From positions 63,578,001 to 63,642,000 of the forward strand of contig CM077597.1 of the NCBI GenBank assembly GCA_039654915.1: a stretch of DNA of 64,000 bases, written 5' to 3'. Numbering within the stretch: the stretch's first letter is position 1; each line of letters opens with the position of its first letter. A program made the translations under genes and the position numbers. This stretch comes from Aquilaria yunnanensis. Lineage: Eukaryota; Streptophyta; Magnoliopsida; Malvales; Thymelaeaceae. Of the stretch, positions 59,803 to 64,000 are shown in pieces. Under the pieces are notes generated by a model that was given only the letters and a program-made list of their open reading frames with translations, was not told the DNA's origin and made no database searches.

Positions 59803-61161
59803 TGTTGGGTTTCGGGAGCCAAAAAGTGCAGCAGAATTTAACTGAAACCCTCCAAGATCCAAATGAAATGGGGTAAATCGGGGTGTTCAAAAATTTTCAT
59901 ACCTATTTTTCGGTTGAGATCTCTCACTCAACTGTAGAGTCGAATCACAAAACCTGAACAGTTGACATGTTCAGGCTCTCTATGGTATCCACATGAGCCT
60001 TTCGGGATCACCACGCTTCCACCGCATCCTAACAGATGCATTTCTCTTGTGCTCGTAGTGCTAGCTTGCATCCTCTAAGGAATTGCAAGAGAAGAGTGCG
60101 GCTGTCATTTTGGGAGGCTAGGACAAGGAGACCTGCGAATTTCTCACTAAAAGTTATATTTATAGTGAGACTCAACTTCCTGGCCTAATGAGTTTCAAAG
60201 CCCTAATCCAATTAGGCTTTAATTTTGGGCTTAATAATTGCTCAACTATTGGGCCCATTATTAATACGAAATTATTGTGAAACCCAATAGGCTCCTATGA
60301 CCTTGGAAATGATCATAAATCACATTTAGGATCATAATCAATGAGCGGTGTCTAGCAACACATCATTGCTACCTAAGTGACAAGATTGTCGGTGATTTGA
60401 CTAAACCTTTATGATCATCATCGATATATGCCATTGTCCCTTTGTCCAAGATATCAAGACTAAGCACGAGACATGGAATGTGTCACTGTTGTATCGCCCA
60501 ATCTTTGGTTTCTTGATTTTCAAGTAGACCAAGTTAAACTGATAACATTGATATCGTATATCAACTCATCCGAGCATGGCCATGCATTTTTCTAAGTCTC
60601 ACTCTATCAAGGGGGCCGAAGATATCACTCCCTTTACATAGGAGGGACAAATCCCATCTTGATCATACAAATCCCTCCACATGATATGTGACATACCCAA
60701 TGACCTCCTTCAAGTTCACTCAGTTACAAGCAACTAAGGAAAGTATCAAAGTATGTGATTCACATGTAGGGAACCTTGATGATCTTAGGTCGAAGGATTA
60801 CATATACCATGATCACTATAAGAATCACTTATGACACTCATATAATGATCCATGTAGTGTTCTCGTGGTGGGTCGGTCCAGTACACAAGTTCTCCAACTT
60901 GTACCCATATGTAGACTACATATCTCATATTAGTCTCCACATATGCTAGTCGTTATGTATTATTGCAACCCAGTCCACAATAATACTAGACCAGGGATGT
61001 TTAAGAATATCATTATTCTAGGGTTACAATTATGTTTATTATGTTACGCAGAAACAGAACAACAAACATAATTGCTGGATTATTGCCTTAATAAAATATC
61101 ATGACTCAATGTGCAAAAATACAATAATCTCATGATTGGCTTTTTAGGCACGACACTAACA
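59803..61161 (-). repeat. 3' LTR of the Ty1/copia element (1359 bp)
   Basis: On the minus strand it starts TGTTAGTGTCGTGCC at 61161 and ends CCCAACA at 59803. It aligns, inverted, along its full length with 58282-59697. Confidence 0.9.
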
Positions 61162-61176
61162 ATCTCCCACTTGCAC
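61162..61176 (-). other. Polypurine tract of the copia element
   Basis: The minus strand reads AAGTGGGAGAT directly before the LTR, the common plant copia form. Confidence 0.8.
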
Positions 61177-61754
61177 TAAAATCCAATCATCCATGTATCT
61201 AATACCGATGGACCTATAATGGCTATCATGCTTCTGCTGCGTAAGGGGCTTTGTCAGTGGATCAGCAATTTTGCTGTCTGTCGAAGTCCTGCATATCCTT
61301 ACATCACCCCTCTCGATGATCTACCTGATGAGATGACAGTGTCGGACTATGTGTTTGGATCAGTGGTAAGATCGAGGTTCCCTAGCCTGTACGATTCCTC
61401 CATTATTGTCACAATAGAGCTCTATTGGGTCGACAATGATTGGAACCATTCCAAGTTCAGTGATGAACTTCTTGATCCAAACTACCTCCTTCGCAGCATC
61501 AAAGGCGGCAATGTACTCAGATTTTGTTGTAGAGTCAGCTATTGTCTCTTGCTTCGAACTCTTCCAGCTCACAGTACCACCACCAATGCAAAAAACATAA
61601 GCAGACTGCGATCTAAATTCATCCATATCGGATTGGAAGCTTGCATCAGTGTAACCCCTTCCAACGAGCTCATCTTCACCTCCAAAGACCAAGAATGCAT
61701 CCTTAGTCCTTCGTAAGTACTTAAGGATGTTCTTAACAGCTGTCCAATGACTCT
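61162..61754 (-). pseudogene. pol: pol end (RNase H) of the copia element
   Basis: The frame contains GYTDASFQSDMDEFRSQSAY, VSWKSSKQETIADSTTKSEY and LYCDNNGGIVQAREPRSYH (61360-61692), then, after one TGA at 61360, a C-terminal tail with DSKIADPLTKPL. Upstream (61693-61754) SHWTAVKNILKYLRRTKDAF is the usual lead-in to RNase H. One nonsense codon is visible; the rest of pol lies beyond F. Confidence 0.9.
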
Positions 61755-62520
61755 TGATAGCCGAAGGGCTATCGCCTCTATCTAACCCAAACTCGGAGCG
61801 TGAGGGAACGCGAGGATACTATTAACCCCCCGAGGTACTAAACAAATCGCCTTCGGAGATGGAGAATCAGCTATTGCAAGCCGAAGAGGATCTCCCCGAA
61901 GGCGGAACCCTGAATCAGGGAACTCCCCAAACTACGGGCATATTTCCCGAAGGGGCATCGTCCGCGCCAGAGGACGACCTCGTCCAGGGACTTCGGGAGT
62001 ACGACATGAACATTTAAGGAGCCTTTGACATGTCGCCCACAGACGTTACAGGCCGCCCCAAACGGCGATTTGACACACCGATGCCATCCAGGTCCCATCA
62101 TGACCTGTCTCGGTTAAAGGCTCAAGAAATCTGCCACCGGCTACTTGTCCCCTACACCCAGAAATTCAGGAAAGATCTGACCGAACATGTGTTATGATCT
62201 GAACGGGCTGAATACTCCTATAAATACCAGGAAATAAACCTGGGCAAAGGATCGATCCTTGAGCAGACTCCTCTCCTTGAGAAAACACAAACTGGCAAGG
62301 CCGTTCTACTTTTCAGTGCTCCTCCCTTATTTTCTTTCAGGACACTGACTTGGGTGTCGGAGGCTCCTCCCCAGAAACATACCCCGGGGACCTCCTAACC
62401 CTCTCTTCTGAGCTTTTCAGGTGCGCTCCCCTGGGCAGTTCGGAACTCCAGGCGGTCTCCCTCTCAAGAAGTCCCTCTACAAGTCTCAATGTCACTCCAC
62501 AAAGATGCTGACAAGCATCA
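61755..62520 (+). repeat. 5' LTR of element F (766 bp)
   Basis: TGATAGCCGAAGGGCTATC at the start, AAGCATCA at the end. TATAAATA at 62219-62226; the G-box position holds CATGTG (62186-62191), one C-to-T change from CACGTG. About 90 bp shorter than J and H. Confidence 0.92.
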
Positions 62521-62522
62521 TT

Positions 62523-62543
62523 TGGTGCCATCTGTGGGAACCC
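62523..62543 (+). other. Primer-binding site of element F, altered
   Basis: TGGTGCCATCTGTGGGAACC differs from the block in A, B and C by two changes consistent with CpG decay. Confidence 0.7.
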
Positions 62544-62689
62544 GCTATGAGGTCGCCGTCATTGAAACTCGGCATTCTAGGGACAAGGGGCTCCCGAGGT
62601 CCCCGTCCGCGCCTGAGGATCAACCGGCCGCTAAGCAAACATTCCCAGGGACTTCTGCGCCCGAGGAAGACCGCCCTCTAGTCATTACT

Positions 62690-64000
62690 ATGAGCTTTCT
62701 ACGGGACTTTCAGCGTTTTGTCATAGCTGAAATGACACAGCAGATAGACTGAAGGTGGCCACAACAAGCTCAGGCCCAAAGGCCTCCCTCACCAGGATGC
62801 CCTCGGGAGAAAAGCCCCAAATCGACCCATCATACCACGTGAAGAGTCCTCTATGGAAAACATACCCCTCAGGAAACCGCCTGCGGGACAAACAAGGTCT
62901 AAGCGACCCAAAGTCTCACAGCGAAGGAGTTCGTCGCCTGAGGCGAGGTCCCTGTCCCCTCGACGCCGAGCTCACTCCCCGAAGAGGCGTTGGCAATCTC
63001 CCTTCCCAGAGGAAGAGCCTAACACCACGATCCTTATGGAGAGGATACTAGCGAGACTAGACAGGGTGGAGAAACAGGTAGCCCGCAAACCCGTCTGGGC
63101 TAGGCTGTTGGGAACCTTCTGCAAGGATGAGTCCACGTTCACCCAAACTGTAGTTGAGGCAACCATGCCAGGCGACTTCAGGGTACCTCGGCTGGAGATC
63201 TATGATGGCCGCACTGACCCACAGGCCCATCTGACAAAGTACAGACGCAGCATGATAATGCATGGAGCCGATGATGCTACCTTGTGCAAATGTTTTGAGG
63301 TCACCCTCACAGGACCAGCAACTGCGTGGTATAACTCATTGGCTCCAGGAACCATCACGGGGTTCCAGGAGTTATCCACGGCCTTCACACAACAATTTAT
63401 TGGAAGTCGGGTGAAAATGCATGTACAGATGTTCGACATAGAGCAAAGAAATGGAGAAACCATCCGTGACTATGTCGAAAGGTTTAACAGGGAAGCTTTG
63501 AGCGTCCCGGATTTTCAGCCCGAAATACGCATTCTCGCCATGACACGAAGCCTTCGGAGGGACTCGCAGTTGTTTTACGAGTTCTCTAAGGACCCCCTGG
63601 ACACCCTCGGTGAATTTTACCAAAGGGCCGAACAACACATGACCGCCGAGGAGCTGAGAATGGGTGGGCCGATGTCCGATCACGCCCGCGCCGAAGGGTG
63701 CAACCAGCAAACTTGGCATCCAACCGAACAGGCAGGCCGAACTCGGATAATGCGGGGAAGGAAACTCCCAGCTTTCACACCCCTGAACACTACACGGACA
63801 AACATCCTCATGATGATGGAAAGGCAGGGGACGCAGATTCGGCGGCCAAGGGCCATAACCGCTGATAACAAGAAAAACATAAAGAAGTTTTGCCAGTTTC
63901 ACCGCAACCAAGGCCATGACACCGAAGATTGCTTCCAACTGAAGAAGTACATAGAGTCGCTAATAAAACTGGGCCAACTTCGACGATATCTGCGGATGCC
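62690..64000 (+). pseudogene. gag: gag of element F, running off the window
   Basis: ATG at 62690 (MSFLRDFQRF). TGA at 62750-62752 replaces CGA (Arg in A), and a frameshift lies near 62838. From the ATG at 62853 the frame is open for 382 codons to the window edge, through the gag core (LEIYDGRTDPQAHLTKYRRS) and the zinc knuckle (CQFHRNQGHDTEDC). Similarity to A is high, so F is much younger than D. Confidence 0.88.

Larger units (their letters stand above)
59803..61754 (-). mobile_element. Ty1/copia element, 3' part
   Basis: Minus-strand element with its 3' LTR at 59803-61161, a purine tract and the RNase H end of pol. It is cut at 61755 by element F; the rest should lie beyond F, outside the window. 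The left flank is GCTTG; the partner duplication cannot be seen. Confidence 0.87.
61755..64000 (+). mobile_element. Tat-family element F, right end outside window
   Basis: Plus-strand copy: 5' LTR 61755-62520, primer site and gag to the window edge. It belongs to the LTR subfamily of H and J. It interrupts the copia pol; the left flank is ACTCT. Confidence 0.92.

Noticed and set aside
58282..61161. Inverted repeat as a DNA transposon with long terminal inverted repeats
   Set aside because: Each arm has its own LTR ends; the left arm has its own 5 bp duplication and the right arm a purine tract and copia pol next to it. The loop is D's gag.

Overview
The window is a block of flowering-plant repeat DNA made entirely of nested, mostly decayed LTR retrotransposons. 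No host gene, tRNA or rRNA was recognised. The organism call rests on three things: Tat-lineage Ty3/gypsy polyproteins with a second, archaeal-type RNase H; Tekay/Del-like chromoviruses with long LTRs; and a Ty1/copia fragment. The species cannot be named from this sequence. Density and nesting suggest heterochromatin.

One Tat-lineage family dominates, in two LTR subfamilies. Minus-strand copies A (1-8320, left end outside the window), B (37831-48713) and C (33778-55838) have LTRs of about 867 bp (733 bp in B), a primer site, one long gag-pol frame, a minisatellite, an antisense gene with its own TATA box and three introns, and a purine tract before the 3' LTR. Plus-strand relatives are H (12605-16219, 3' end only), a solo LTR J (10672-11529) and F (61755 to the right edge). 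An older, more divergent relative, D, is spread in pieces from about 17766 to 59802.

Nesting, from paired target-site duplications (TSDs) and continuity of interrupted reading frames: B sits in C (TSD TCCCT, in the stop codon of C's antisense gene). C sits in the reverse transcriptase of D (TSD CAGAT). A copia solo LTR (58282-59697, TSD AATGC) and a copia element (59803-61754) sit in D's gag. The plus-strand chromovirus E (20255-31188) interrupts D's antisense gene, and E's 3' LTR holds a 2.6 kb solo LTR, K (27553-30155, TSD AAAAA). F interrupts the copia element. On the left, A interrupts the integrase of chromovirus G (8321-12604) and J interrupts G's protease. Joins at about 12605 (G/H) and 31188 (E/D) look like deletions.

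The most interesting content is the antisense gene. It is present in A, B, C, H and D. The consensus has four exons (841, 384, 260 and 642 nt) and 708 codons: a PF04195-like ('putative gypsy type transposon') N-terminal domain, an acidic linker with a basic cluster, and a C-terminal coiled coil. It is transcribed towards pol, and a variable minisatellite lies between the two 3' ends. A carries an intact gag-pol frame and is the best candidate for recent activity. B has one nonsense codon in gag, C has several lesions, and D, E, G, H and the copia element are pseudogenic. Many nonsense codons are CGA to TGA, as expected for methylated DNA.
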